A stretch of 64,000 nucleotides of DNA from an uncultured Clostridia bacterium (GCA_927417275.1 CAKMJV010000007.1:70126-134125), one strand, 5' to 3'; counted from the first letter of the stretch, positions 23,793-33,243 are shown. The notes: generated by a model from the letters alone, not told the origin. Translations and numbers: made by a program.

Positions 23793-25058
23793 TTGGCAAA
23801 GTTATTGGTTGAAAAAAGTGGTCCCCTTGTAGGCAAGGTTAAGATAAAAGGTGCTAAGAATTCTGTTTTAAAACTCATGGCAGCTTCGATTTTAGCTGAA
23901 GAGACGTGCTATATTGAAAGTGTTCCAGGACTCATTGATGTGGAAGTTATGATTACTTTACTTGAATCGCTGGGATTGACGATAGATTATAATCGAGAAG
24001 AAGAAACGCTAGAAATTCACCCTGCTGAGTTGCTCAAATGTGAGGCACCTTATGAATTGATTCAAAAGATGAGAGCGTCATTTTTAGTTATGGGTCCATT
24101 GCTTGCTAAAAAGGGCATCGCGAAAGTTTCTATGCCAGGTGGTTGCGCCATAGGAGCACGCCCAATTGATTTGCATTTGAAAGGCTTTCAGGCATTAGGT
24201 GCTGAAGTGACTTTGGGCCATGGTTATATAGAAGCTAAAGCCGATTCAGGTCTTGTGGGGGCTGAAATTTACCTAGACTTTCCAAGTGTTGGCGCGACTG
24301 AAAACATCATGATGGCAGCGACCATGGCGAAAGGGCTTACCCTTATTCAAAATGCGGCTAAAGAACCAGAAATTATCGATTTGGCAAACTTCTTAAATGA
24401 AATGGGCGCAAATGTTAAAGGCGCAGGTACGGACACGATTCGTATAACAGGTGTAGAAAAACTTGGTGGCACACGTCATCAAACCATTCCGGATCGTATT
24501 ATCGCTGCAACATATATGGTGGCAGCTGCGATGACACGTGGTGATATAACCATAGAAAATGTGGTCTCAAGTCATGTTAAGCCTGTAACGGCAAAACTTA
24601 GAGAAATGGGTGCTATCGTTGAAGATTCTGATGATGTGATTAGAGTTTATACGACGGGACCTTTAAAGGCGGTGGACTTAACCACACTACCTTACCCAGG
24701 GTTTCCAACAGATGTTCAAGCGCAATTTATGGCACTTTTATCTGTGTCAGAAGGCACCAGTGTCATAACAGAGACTGTTTTTGAAAATCGATTTAGACAT
24801 GTGGCAGAAATAAACAGAATGGGTGCCAATGTAAAAATAGAAGGACATAGCGCCGTGATACAAGGCGTTAAAGAACTTCAAGGTGCTCAAGTTAAAGCGA
24901 CTGACTTACGTGCAGGTGCTGCGCTTGTCTTGTCAGGGCTCATCGCTGAAGGCGTAACTGAAGTGGATGAAATTTATCATATTGACCGTGGCTATCCTCA
25001 AATTGAGAAAGATTTGGTTGGTTTAGGCGCAAAAATTAGAAGAATCGAAGAAAAATAG
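23793..25058 (+). CDS. murA: UDP-N-acetylglucosamine 1-carboxyvinyltransferase
   Basis: First committed step of peptidoglycan synthesis: transfers enolpyruvate from PEP to UDP-GlcNAc. The 421-residue protein has GKVKIKGAKNSVLKL near the N-terminus, the catalytic Cys near residue 116 in MPGGCAIGARPID (fosfomycin target), and the RAGAALVLSGL motif near residue 370. The start is TTG at 23793, with GGAGG seven bases upstream and no better ATG nearby. It occupies the position of Bacillus murAA after the atp operon. Confidence 0.96.
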   Translation: MAKLLVEKSGPLVGKVKIKGAKNSVLKLMAASILAEETCYIESVPGLIDVEVMITLLESLGLTIDYNREEETLEIHPAELLKCEAPYELIQKMRASFLVMGPLLAKKGIAKVSMPGGCAIGARPIDLHLKGFQALGAEVTLGHGYIEAKADSGLVGAEIYLDFPSVGATENIMMAATMAKGLTLIQNAAKEPEIIDLANFLNEMGANVKGAGTDTIRITGVEKLGGTRHQTIPDRIIAATYMVAAAMTRGDITIENVVSSHVKPVTAKLREMGAIVEDSDDVIRVYTTGPLKAVDLTTLPYPGFPTDVQAQFMALLSVSEGTSVITETVFENRFRHVAEINRMGANVKIEGHSAVIQGVKELQGAQVKATDLRAGAALVLSGLIAEGVTEVDEIYHIDRGYPQIEKDLVGLGAKIRRIEEK

Positions 25059-25079
25059 GTTACGGAAGGTGGAGCAGCG

Positions 25080-26108
25080 ATGTTTGGTGTAGGCTCAGAA
25101 ATTGGAATAGACTTGGGTACAGCCAGTGTTCTGGTGTACATAAAAGGAAAAGGCATCGTCTTAAGAGAACCCTCGGTTGTTGCAATTGATAAAAATACGG
25201 ATCGCGTGTTGGCTGTGGGTAATGAAGCGCGAAAAATGCTAGGTCGGACACCAGGTAACATCATAGCGATTAGACCGTTAAAGGACGGTGTGATTTCGGA
25301 TTATGATGTAACTGAAAGGATGCTTCGTTATTTTATAAACAAAACGTGTGGTAGAAGACGTTTATTTAAACCCAAAATTATAATTTGTGTGCCCAGTGGT
25401 GTGACTGAGGTTGAAAAGCGTGCTGTACTTGATGCAACCATGGAAGCGGGTGGGGGAAAGACTTTTTTAATCGAAGAACCCATAGCTGCTGCTATAGGTG
25501 CAGGCTTAGACATAACGAAACCCGACGGCAATATGGTAATCGATATCGGAGGTGGTACATCTGATATCGCAGTTATTTCTCTCGGTGGCATCGTTGTGAG
25601 TACGTCTATAAAAGTTGCAGGCGATAAATTTGATGAAGCGATCATTAAGTATATGCGTAAAAAGCATAATTTACTCATTGGTGAGCGCACAGCCGAGGAA
25701 CTTAAAATTAATGTAGGCACTGCTTATCCGAGGACTAAAGCGATTAAAATGGATTGTAGAGGCAGAGACTTAATAACCGGTCTACCTAAAAACATATCGG
25801 TATCGAGTGAAGAAATGCTAGAAGCGCTTCATGAAGTGGTAAATGCCGTTGCAGATGCTGTGCACTTTGTACTCGAAAAAACACCGCCTGAATTAGCTTC
25901 AGATATTAGTTCACGTGGCATCGTTATGACCGGTGGCGGTTCATTGCTACACGGTTTGAACAAATTGCTTGAAAAAAGAACGGGCATACCTACTTTTATA
26001 GCAGATGATGCAGTAAGTTGTGTTGCAAAAGGAACGGGAATGAGTCTTGAACATTTGGATATTCTGGAAAAGAATATGATGACGGCAACGCGAAAAAAAT
26101 ATTTATAA
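25080..26108 (+). CDS. mbl: MreB-like actin homologue (Mbl type)
   Basis: Bacterial actin that guides side-wall synthesis in rod-shaped cells. The 342-residue protein has the actin-fold ATP-binding motifs: IGIDLGTASVLVYIKGKG at the N-terminus, VIDIGGGTSDIAVISLGG near residue 155 and GIVMTGGGSLLHGL near residue 280. The Mbl assignment over MreB rests on its place before two flgF/flgG-type genes, as with mbl-flhO-flhP in B. subtilis. The sporulation genes usually found between murA and mbl are absent; the gap is 21 bases. Confidence 0.92.
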   Translation: MFGVGSEIGIDLGTASVLVYIKGKGIVLREPSVVAIDKNTDRVLAVGNEARKMLGRTPGNIIAIRPLKDGVISDYDVTERMLRYFINKTCGRRRLFKPKIIICVPSGVTEVEKRAVLDATMEAGGGKTFLIEEPIAAAIGAGLDITKPDGNMVIDIGGGTSDIAVISLGGIVVSTSIKVAGDKFDEAIIKYMRKKHNLLIGERTAEELKINVGTAYPRTKAIKMDCRGRDLITGLPKNISVSSEEMLEALHEVVNAVADAVHFVLEKTPPELASDISSRGIVMTGGGSLLHGLNKLLEKRTGIPTFIADDAVSCVAKGTGMSLEHLDILEKNMMTATRKKYL

Positions 26109-26113
26109 AATGT

Positions 26114-26150
26114 AAGAGCGCATATCAAATAAATGAAATGCGCTCTTTTT
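26114..26150 (+). terminator. Terminator after mbl
   Basis: The stem AAGAGCGCAT/ATGCGCTCTT is followed by a T-run. Confidence 0.85.
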
Positions 26151-26406
26151 ATGTGTGTTTTTGGACAAAAAAAGGGGAATGACACAATCGATCGGGTCAT
26201 TCCAAAATGAGGAAATTGAAATTAATAAAGGGTATGGTATTTAACCATCTAAAATATAACACAAAAGGCATTCTCAAGTCAATGCAAGCATTGAAAAATC
26301 AAGCATTATACCTATAGGAATATCTAATAGTTTACAATTTAACAATTAGAGTTAGGCTTTAGCTGTCTTTTTTTAGGATTTATTTCAATAGTGCGTTATT
26401 TTATCT
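26151..26406. other. Non-coding stretch between mbl and flgF
   Basis: About 250 AT-rich bases with no credible gene. It holds a second hairpin (GGAATGAC/GTCATTCC, 26176-26203, loop containing CGATCG) with no T-run, a small hairpin around ATGGTATTTAACCAT and a direct repeat of CAAGCATT near 26284 and 26300. The function of these is unknown. Confidence 0.4.
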
Positions 26407-26433
26407 TAAGTTTAAGTGAGAAAGTGACGATAA
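26407..26433 (+). promoter_or_regulatory. Weak SigD-type promoter of flgF-flgG-flgJ
   Basis: TAAG-N15-GACGATAA differs from TAAA-N15-GCCGATAT by one base in the -35 and two in the -10. The spacing is exact and rod genes follow 62 bases downstream. Confidence 0.45.
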
Positions 26434-26495
26434 ACCCTTTGAAATGTAACGTAGAAGCAATATTGCGAAAATATAGATGAATCATGGAGTGTACG

Positions 26496-27566
26496 ATGAT
26501 AAAAGGACTGTATGTAGCGGGAACGAGTATGATTACAAATATCAATAAAATGGATGTAATCAGTAACAACTTAGCAAATGTTAATACGACAGGCTTTAAA
26601 AAAGACCGAGTAGAAGTTGAGTCGTTTAATGCAAGATTGTTTACGCGTATAAACGGTTCTATGCTAACCACTGAACCTGGCGCTAAAGATATAACGCAAA
26701 CCACCCGTGGAGAAGAGGTGACCGCTGATACGAAAAAAGGTTACTTTAGAGTACAGACCGAAAATGGGATCCATTATGGAAAGAGCGTTCAATTTTTTAA
26801 AGACACCGATGGCTACTTAAGAACCTTTTATAAAAATGTGGGTGGCACCATCGATAATCTTAAAGGCGACTTGGTCTTGGGTAATAAGGGTCCGATTTAT
26901 GTGGGTGAAGGTACCTATGAACTAGATGACAATGGCAACATGTTGGTTGATGGTACCATCGTCGACCAAATGATCACCATGGTACATCCAAGTGTCGTGG
27001 GAACCATGAGCGCTGGTATAAGAGGGTACTCTGTTTTGACGGACCATGAACAAGGTCAACTTGAAATGACGAATAATTCATTTGATCTGGCCATTAAAGG
27101 AGAAGGTTTTTTTAACATCGATGTGAACGGTGAAATACTCTATTCAAGAAATGGTGCCTTTACAAGAAATAGCATGAATGAGTTGGTTACTTTTGAAGGA
27201 CATAAAGTAATCGGATTAAATGGTCCGATATATATTGATAGCGATAGTTTTTCTGTAAATGAATTTGGCGAAGTGATTCAAGATGGCGAAATAACGGATA
27301 AATTGACCATGACCGCTTTTACAAATATCGCGGATGTTTATAAGGTTGGTACGGGTTATTATAGAGAACGTGGTGAACTAACCGGTGAAAAAGTGAATTT
27401 TGAAGGGGAAATTATCCAAGGATTCGTAGAACAATCAAATACGGATGCTATTACAGAGATGATTCAATTGATTGGTATGAATAGAAATTATGAAACCAGT
27501 CAAAAGGTGATCACTACCATAGATGATATGATTGCGAAAAGTGTAACTGAACTTGGTCGTGTATAG
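26496..27566 (+). CDS. flhO: Flagellar basal-body rod protein FlgF/FlhO type
   Basis: Rod component of the flagellar basal body. The 356-residue protein has the family N-terminus (MDVISNNLANVNTTGFKKDR), the central rod/hook segment NNSFDLAIKGEGFFNID near residue 195 and the C-terminal helix with VEQSNTDAITEMIQLIGMNRNYE. It is about 90 residues longer than B. subtilis FlhO because of an insertion at about residues 40-130. The ATG at 26496 follows TGGAGTG at good spacing, better than the ATG at 26484. The next gene is its partner flhP. Confidence 0.9.
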   Translation: MIKGLYVAGTSMITNINKMDVISNNLANVNTTGFKKDRVEVESFNARLFTRINGSMLTTEPGAKDITQTTRGEEVTADTKKGYFRVQTENGIHYGKSVQFFKDTDGYLRTFYKNVGGTIDNLKGDLVLGNKGPIYVGEGTYELDDNGNMLVDGTIVDQMITMVHPSVVGTMSAGIRGYSVLTDHEQGQLEMTNNSFDLAIKGEGFFNIDVNGEILYSRNGAFTRNSMNELVTFEGHKVIGLNGPIYIDSDSFSVNEFGEVIQDGEITDKLTMTAFTNIADVYKVGTGYYRERGELTGEKVNFEGEIIQGFVEQSNTDAITEMIQLIGMNRNYETSQKVITTIDDMIAKSVTELGRV

Positions 27567-27578
27567 GAGGCGTAAAAT

Positions 27579-28373
27579 ATGAAAGCAATGTGGTCAGCAG
27601 CTTCGGGGATGAAAAATCTTCAACTTAAAATTGATACAATTTCTAATAATTTAGCAAACGTAAACACCATTGGTTTTAAAAACCAACGTGTTGAGTTTAA
27701 AGATATTATGTATGAACGCTTAAGCGAATCAGATCGCTTACAAGAAGAGGGCAAACCAGTGCCTATAGAGATTGGTCATGGTGTCATGGTTTCTGCAACA
27801 CTCAGAAATTTTACAACTGGCAATCTTCAGCAAACAGAAAATCCAACGGACTTAGCCATTAATGGCGCACACTTTTTTAAAGTCATCGATAATAACGGCA
27901 ATACACGTTATACGAAAGATGGTTCATTTAAAATCGCTAGCACTGAAGAAGGTGCTGTGCTTGTTACTTCAGATGGTTATTATGTTCAAGCTGAAGACGG
28001 CAATGTGGTTTTGGGTGAAAATGTTTCGGAATTTAATGTTGATGCAGAAGGATTTGTACAAGTAAAACGTAATGGAGAAGAAGCATACGAAGAGATTGGC
28101 ACACTTTCATTAAGCAAGTTCGTTAATCCTGCGGGTCTAGAAGCTGTGGGTAAAAACCTATACAAAGAGACCGCTGCATCTGGTTTAGCATTTGAAGGAT
28201 TAGAAGAAGGTGACACCACTGAAATTTGGCAAGGATTCGTAGAAGCAAGTAATGTTCAAATCGTCGATGAAATGATTAATTTGATCACTGCAGAGCGCGC
28301 TTACGAAATCAACTCAAAATCCATACAAACCGCTGACAGAATGTTGGAAATCGCAAATAATTTAAAACGTTAA
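27579..28373 (+). CDS. flgG: Flagellar basal-body rod protein FlgG/FlhP type
   Basis: Distal rod protein of the basal body. In 264 residues it shows the N-terminal helix IDTISNNLANVNTIGFKNQR, the central motif ENPTDLAINGAHFFKV near residue 90 and the C-terminal VEASNVQIVDEMINLITAER. It lies 12 bases after flhO with ribosome binding site AGGAGG, and corresponds to B. subtilis flhP. Confidence 0.93.
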   Translation: MKAMWSAASGMKNLQLKIDTISNNLANVNTIGFKNQRVEFKDIMYERLSESDRLQEEGKPVPIEIGHGVMVSATLRNFTTGNLQQTENPTDLAINGAHFFKVIDNNGNTRYTKDGSFKIASTEEGAVLVTSDGYYVQAEDGNVVLGENVSEFNVDAEGFVQVKRNGEEAYEEIGTLSLSKFVNPAGLEAVGKNLYKETAASGLAFEGLEEGDTTEIWQGFVEASNVQIVDEMINLITAERAYEINSKSIQTADRMLEIANNLKR

Positions 28374-28408
28374 CCCTTTCGATATAAGATGATTATAAGG
28401 ATGTTATT

Positions 28409-28828
28409 ATGAAAATTGATCAAATCCCAATTAGTGGGACTTACCAATCTGCGGTTTCTCAAAACAAAGAAACCGTTGAAACGGATGCTTTCAAAGACCT
28501 TTTAAAAACGGCAGCAGAAGGCAAAGATCTAAAGAAATTAAAAGAAGCCAGTCAGGAATTCGAAGCCTATTTCATAAATATGCTTTTTAAAGAAATGCGA
28601 AAAACCATACAAGAAGGTGGTTTGGTTGAAAAAAGTCAAGCGCGTTCAACTTTTGAAAACATGTTAGATGAAGAAATGTCAAAAAACATGAGTAAGCAAG
28701 GCGGATTGGGATTGGCTGATATGATTTATAACAACATGGTGCGCGTTTATAGCAACACCAGTATAAAGGAATCGGAAGATGCGATTGAAACACAGTCAAA
28801 AGATACGCATTTAGATGTAAAGGGATAA
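28409..28828 (+). CDS. flgJ: Rod-binding protein (FlgJ N-terminal type)
   Basis: A 139-residue protein matching the rod-binding domain of FlgJ, which caps or guides rod assembly in the periplasm-equivalent space. The conserved core is LKEASQEFEAYFINMLFKEMRKT (split here across residues of about 40-62), followed by FENMLDEEMSKNMSKQGGLGLADMIY. The C-terminal muramidase domain of enterobacterial FlgJ is absent, as in many Firmicutes. It is the last gene of the flhO-flhP group. Confidence 0.88.
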   Translation: MKIDQIPISGTYQSAVSQNKETVETDAFKDLLKTAAEGKDLKKLKEASQEFEAYFINMLFKEMRKTIQEGGLVEKSQARSTFENMLDEEMSKNMSKQGGLGLADMIYNNMVRVYSNTSIKESEDAIETQSKDTHLDVKG

Positions 28829-28845
28829 TGAATGGATTAAGTAAT

Positions 28846-28872
28846 CGTGGGTATTGAACTCACGGTTTTTTT
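28846..28872 (+). terminator. Terminator after flgJ
   Basis: The stem CGTGGGT/ACTCACG (one G-T pair) is followed by eight T. A TATAAT at 28879-28884 may start the patatin transcript just beyond. Confidence 0.75.
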
Positions 28873-28918
28873 TGTCTATATAATGGTATATATGTCATAT
28901 TGGGATTAGGAGGTTATT

Positions 28919-30160
28919 ATGCGTGGCATAGCATTAGAAGGCGGCGGTGCTAAAGGGGCTTATCATGTGGGTGCAATTAAGGCACTTCAAGAGTTGGATA
29001 TTAAGTTTGAAGCCATTGCAGGCAGCTCAATTGGTGCAATTAACGGTGCATTTGTCGCTGCTGGAAAATTTCAGGATTTAGAAAAGATATGGCTTTCTAC
29101 AGAAATGAAAGATATGATTAATGGTGATACCACACTGATAAAAGAAATTCTAAATTTGGACTTTAAAAATGACGCGGAAAAGAAAAGGCTATTTATACTA
29201 GAAACCTTAAAAAGTGGTGGACTTGATGTAAGTCCCTTTAAAGAGAAACTCAAAAAAGTGCTCGATGAAGATCTCATTAGAAAGTCGGATATTGATTATG
29301 GACTTGTGACCCTTTCATTATCAGATTTAAAACCAATAGAGTGCTTTATAAAAGATATACCTAAAGGTGAGCTTGCGAATTACATCATCGCTTCAGCTAA
29401 TTTTCCAGCATTTAGAGATGAAAAAATAGATAATAAACGCATGTTAGACGGTGGTTTTTTCGATAATCTACCTGTTAATCTACTTTTGGAAAGAGGCTGT
29501 GACGAAGTAATCGCCATTCGCGTCATGGCCATCGGTCGAATCAGAAAAATTAAAGAATCAGATCGAAAAAAAGTCGTAACGATAGAGCCTTCAGAGGATT
29601 TGGGGAAGGTATTAGAAATTGATCCAGAACGTGCGAAAAAAAATATTAAAATGGGCTATTATGACACCATGAGAGTTTATAAAAAACTTCAGGGGTCACG
29701 TTATTACTTAACTAAGACGATCGATGAATCGGAAATCGTTGCACGATTACTCGCGTTACCCAGCGAAACACTAGATGCATTTTCGACTTTAATCAGCAGT
29801 GATAAATGTGGCTATCGCGTTTTATTTGAAGAAATTGTGCCAATGGTGATCGATTTACTTAAAATTGACAAAAATTTGAGTTATGAACAGATTCTTGTTG
29901 CTTTCTATGAGTTTTTAGCTGAGGAAGCAGATATTGATCGATATGAACTCATGGATTTACATCATTTGATTAAAAAAGTAAATGCTTATTATTTGTCGAA
30001 CGTGGATAAGTATGAGAACGAAATGGACGAAATCGTTAAAGTCATCATTTCTACACTGCCTTACAAGAGTGTTTCATTTTTCCCTCAAAAGTTAAAGCGG
30101 GACTTTCTTTTTCACATTTACTACATCGTAACAAAAGGTCTGCAATCTGCTGGAAAATAA
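28919..30160 (+). CDS. Patatin-like phospholipase
   Basis: Predicted cytosolic or membrane-associated lipid acyl hydrolase. In 413 residues it has the oxyanion loop EGGGAKGAYHVGAI at the N-terminus, the nucleophile motif GSSIG (Ser near residue 41) and the dyad motif LDGGFFDNLPV (Asp near residue 178). The catalytic Ser-Asp dyad is therefore intact. The C-terminal 150 residues are helical and not part of the standard domain. Similar bacterial proteins are the RssA/YchK group. It lies alone between terminator and pgcA; its substrate is unknown. Confidence 0.88.
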   Translation: MRGIALEGGGAKGAYHVGAIKALQELDIKFEAIAGSSIGAINGAFVAAGKFQDLEKIWLSTEMKDMINGDTTLIKEILNLDFKNDAEKKRLFILETLKSGGLDVSPFKEKLKKVLDEDLIRKSDIDYGLVTLSLSDLKPIECFIKDIPKGELANYIIASANFPAFRDEKIDNKRMLDGGFFDNLPVNLLLERGCDEVIAIRVMAIGRIRKIKESDRKKVVTIEPSEDLGKVLEIDPERAKKNIKMGYYDTMRVYKKLQGSRYYLTKTIDESEIVARLLALPSETLDAFSTLISSDKCGYRVLFEEIVPMVIDLLKIDKNLSYEQILVAFYEFLAEEADIDRYELMDLHHLIKKVNAYYLSNVDKYENEMDEIVKVIISTLPYKSVSFFPQKLKRDFLFHIYYIVTKGLQSAGK

Positions 30161-30206
30161 AAATGAATTGTGATAAAATTGTCTAAAGATTTGAAAGGAG
30201 AATGAA

Positions 30207-31877
30207 ATGGACGCAAAATCGCATTATGACGCTTGGTTGAAAAATTCTTACTTTGACGAAGCATTTATAGAAGAACTAAAAGGCATTCAAAGAGACCCCT
30301 TAGAAATTGAGGATCGTTTTTATAAAGACTTAGAATTTGGAACTGCTGGTATGCGCGGCATTATCGGAGCAGGTAGAAATCGTATTAATGCCTATGTTGT
30401 CAGAAAAGCCACACAAGGGTTTGTCAATTTTTTGCTAGAAAGAAAAGAACGCGTATTGGGTGATTCGGTAAAGCAATCTGCGGTTATCGCCTATGACTCA
30501 CGTCGATTTTCCCAAGCGTTTGCTATGGAAACAGCGCTTGTGATGGCCGCTAATGGCATCACTGCTTATGTGTTTGATGACGTAAGAACCACACCCGAAC
30601 TATCCTTTGCAGTACGTGAACTGAATTGTTTAGGTGGCGTTATGATCACAGCGAGCCATAATCCACCAGAATATAACGGATACAAAGTTTATGATGAAAC
30701 AGGTTGCCAATTGGTACCCCATTTAGCAGATGCACTGGTTGATCATGTAAATGCCATTACAGATTTTTCGATGGTAAAAACCATGAAACGCTCTGAAGCG
30801 GCATCTGAAAAGCGCTTAAAGATTATAAGCGAGATCGTGGATACCCCGTATATAGAAATGGTTAAGCGTGTTTCCATTCGACCAGAACTACTCAAACATT
30901 CAAATTTGAAAGTTGTTTATACGCCCTTACATGGAACTGGCGGCCATACGATTTCTCGCGTGCTGAAAGAAATGTCGTTCTCAAATCTTATACCTGTAGA
31001 GAACCAAATGGAGCCAGATGGCGAGTTTCCAACATGTAATCAACCGAATCCTGAATCGGTGGAAGCTTTTGATGAAGCACTTAAAGTGGCTCAAAAGTAT
31101 GACGCGGATTTAATCATCGCGACAGATCCCGATTGTGATCGTATTGGTCTTATGATTAAAGAAGGCAAATACTATAAAGCATTAAATGGCAATCAAATCG
31201 GTTCACTCTTTTTAGAATATGTGTTGGCATCACGTACAGATTTAACCAAGGCACATTACGTAGTAAATACCATCGTTTCTTCAGATTTGGCCAAAGCACA
31301 AGCAGATGCATATGGGGTCACACTTAAGAAAACACTCACGGGTTTTAAATTTATAGGCGAGCAAATCGAAATGGATACGGATAACTTTGTTATGGGCTAT
31401 GAAGAGAGTTATGGCTATTTATTTGCACCACATGTAAGAGATAAAGACGCTGTTATGGGCACGTTGCTGGCTATAGAAATGGCAGAATATTATAAACAAA
31501 AAGGATTATCTCTCTCTGACCTTTTAAATTCAATCTTCCAAAAACATGGTTATTTTGTGGATGAAACCATCTCAAAGAGTTTTGAAGGGAAAGAAGGGCA
31601 GAGTCAAATGATGGCGATCATGGATCGTTTTAGAACACAATCAGAAGGTCTTTTTAAATACATTCGAAAAATTGACTATTTAAATGATGAAACGGGTCTT
31701 CCAAAATCAGATGTTCTAAAATTTTACTTAGATGATCACTCGTGGATGGTATTGAGACCATCTGGCACTGAGCCTAAGTTAAAGGTTTATTTTTCAATTT
31801 GTGATACGCAGTATGAAGCGGCAAAGAGTAAGTTGTCTTACTTTAAAACCCTCATGTTAGAAAAGGTGTTGTCTTGA
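30207..31877 (+). CDS. pgcA: Phosphoglucomutase/phosphomannomutase (alpha-D-phosphohexomutase)
   Basis: Interconverts hexose 1- and 6-phosphates, feeding UDP-glucose and wall sugars. The 556-residue protein has the phosphoserine loop TASHNPPEYNGYKVY near residue 147, the metal loop ATDPDCDRIGL near residue 306, the sugar-binding GYEESYGYLF near residue 400 and the phosphate-binding RPSGTEPKLKVYF near the C-terminus. Length and motifs fit the PgcA/PGM2 group rather than GlmM. It may also serve the sugar island at 45-59 kb. The last base of its TGA is shared with the next start. Confidence 0.93.
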   Translation: MDAKSHYDAWLKNSYFDEAFIEELKGIQRDPLEIEDRFYKDLEFGTAGMRGIIGAGRNRINAYVVRKATQGFVNFLLERKERVLGDSVKQSAVIAYDSRRFSQAFAMETALVMAANGITAYVFDDVRTTPELSFAVRELNCLGGVMITASHNPPEYNGYKVYDETGCQLVPHLADALVDHVNAITDFSMVKTMKRSEAASEKRLKIISEIVDTPYIEMVKRVSIRPELLKHSNLKVVYTPLHGTGGHTISRVLKEMSFSNLIPVENQMEPDGEFPTCNQPNPESVEAFDEALKVAQKYDADLIIATDPDCDRIGLMIKEGKYYKALNGNQIGSLFLEYVLASRTDLTKAHYVVNTIVSSDLAKAQADAYGVTLKKTLTGFKFIGEQIEMDTDNFVMGYEESYGYLFAPHVRDKDAVMGTLLAIEMAEYYKQKGLSLSDLLNSIFQKHGYFVDETISKSFEGKEGQSQMMAIMDRFRTQSEGLFKYIRKIDYLNDETGLPKSDVLKFYLDDHSWMVLRPSGTEPKLKVYFSICDTQYEAAKSKLSYFKTLMLEKVLS

Positions 31878-33022
31878 TGCAATCTATTAAATCTTCAAAA
31901 CTTAAGTTTGTAAGTGCAAAAGCCACCAATACGCGATTAATGGGTGTTGTCGGTTTGATCGCCTATTGGAGAGATGAAGCTGAGCGAGAAATCGCTCAGA
32001 TTTTTCATTTGGATTATGAGGTCTATGGTATTGATGGGTTTTATCATCTTATAGAACCTGAAGCAGCGGCCTTTAACGAGTTGGTGCTTGCTGTAACGGG
32101 TGGTCTAGGTGGAACTTTTGTAACGGTGGATTTTAAATCCTTTGTTTACTTGGTTAAAACAGCCTACCAGGTAGACCCTAATAGCATCGAAGCACACGTA
32201 GATTTTGATCGATATATGGAAACTTTTCAGTCTTGGAAAGTTGATTTGGATGAGACAGAAAAAATCGCGTTACTACAAAAATTATCACCACCCATAGACA
32301 ACCCTTATGCTGCCATCAATTATATGATGATGCGACTTATCGGAAAAGACGATGAAGGCACAAAAGGCTTGTGGTTAGAACAACCCCCAAATGCAGTTGA
32401 ATATGTAGACGCGCCATACACATTGATAAAAAATACGAGCACTTTGTTGGAAAACATGGTAAACAGCGTGGCGCATGTAAGTTTTCGCGTTGAGGCGCTC
32501 ATCGACTTTGAACACAAATATCAGTTGATGGTGTTTCATGTAACCTTACAAAAGGAAACAAACAAAATAATAGAAGTGAAGTATCTAGAAAAGTTGACGA
32601 TTAGCAGCATCGAAGCATCTTTCAATTTAAATAAGTCAGAGCATCTGATCGTAGCAACTGTGAAAGACTCTTTTTTTGAAAGACGGTTTGCGAAAAACAA
32701 TCCCGAGATGATGAAGCAAGTTTATGCTCAAGGACAATTATATATAGAATTTAATCCTGATAACAATCACGTTGCTCAGAATCCTTATTATTTAAATGGC
32801 GATATTTTTGCGCTCTATTTCTTTACGCATACGGGACAGTTAATTATCGCCTCCTTTTTAAAAGAGACTCTTGATGCGATAGATGCACTCCTTCTAGAAG
32901 AAAATGCCTATGAAAAAAGTCTTCAGTTCATATGCGAACTAAAGACTGATGATCCGATTCTATTTAGTTTTGTAAACAGTCACTTTGATAATATTTTTGA
33001 TTTTCTATCGTACAACGACTAG
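31877..33022 (+). CDS. Protein of unknown function, coupled to pgcA
   Basis: A 381-residue protein that I do not recognise. It has no signal peptide and no clear membrane helix, and looks like a soluble alpha/beta protein. The N-terminal part (about 1-110) is compact, with the glycine-rich stretch AVTGGLGGTFVTVDF. The start ATG overlaps the pgcA stop (TGATG), so the two are translationally coupled and probably share a process. It faces the small minus-strand gene, with four bases of 3' overlap. Confidence 0.65.
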   Translation: MQSIKSSKLKFVSAKATNTRLMGVVGLIAYWRDEAEREIAQIFHLDYEVYGIDGFYHLIEPEAAAFNELVLAVTGGLGGTFVTVDFKSFVYLVKTAYQVDPNSIEAHVDFDRYMETFQSWKVDLDETEKIALLQKLSPPIDNPYAAINYMMMRLIGKDDEGTKGLWLEQPPNAVEYVDAPYTLIKNTSTLLENMVNSVAHVSFRVEALIDFEHKYQLMVFHVTLQKETNKIIEVKYLEKLTISSIEASFNLNKSEHLIVATVKDSFFERRFAKNNPEMMKQVYAQGQLYIEFNPDNNHVAQNPYYLNGDIFALYFFTHTGQLIIASFLKETLDAIDALLLEENAYEKSLQFICELKTDDPILFSFVNSHFDNIFDFLSYND

Positions 33023-33213
33023 TGGTTGGATTTAACATAGATATGATGCACTTTCGATGCTTCATACGAAGTGTATCGGTTATATTCTCTGATGAGGTCG
33101 TCAATTTCTCTTTTGATTTCACTGCAAGCAAAATCAGCTTTCATCTCTTGAAGCGTCTTAAGTTGAGACTTGCGCGATTCGATTTCTATCGATAATCGCT
33201 CCAGGTAATTCAT
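33019..33213 (-). CDS. Small charged helical protein under a SigD promoter
   Basis: A 64-residue protein with predicted coiled-coil character (IEIESRKSQLKTLQEMKAD) and a second helix REIDDLIREYNRY. The second helix is faintly like the Spo0E-family motif SxxLDxLI, but the match is too weak for a name. The gene is real on expression evidence: AAGGAGGTCC lies five bases before the ATG, and a perfect SigD-type promoter is 30 bases upstream. This suggests a role in motility or in the choice between motility and another state. It is transcribed opposite to all its neighbours. Confidence 0.7.
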   Translation of the reverse strand: MNYLERLSIEIESRKSQLKTLQEMKADFACSEIKREIDDLIREYNRYTSYEASKVHHIYVKSNH

Positions 33214-33243
33214 ATGGACCTCCTTGTTACTGTGATACTGATA

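Noticed and set aside
33019..33213. Firm naming of the 64-residue protein as Spo0E-like
   Set aside because: The SxxLDxLI motif is not met (KREIDDLI is only a partial match), so no family name is given.
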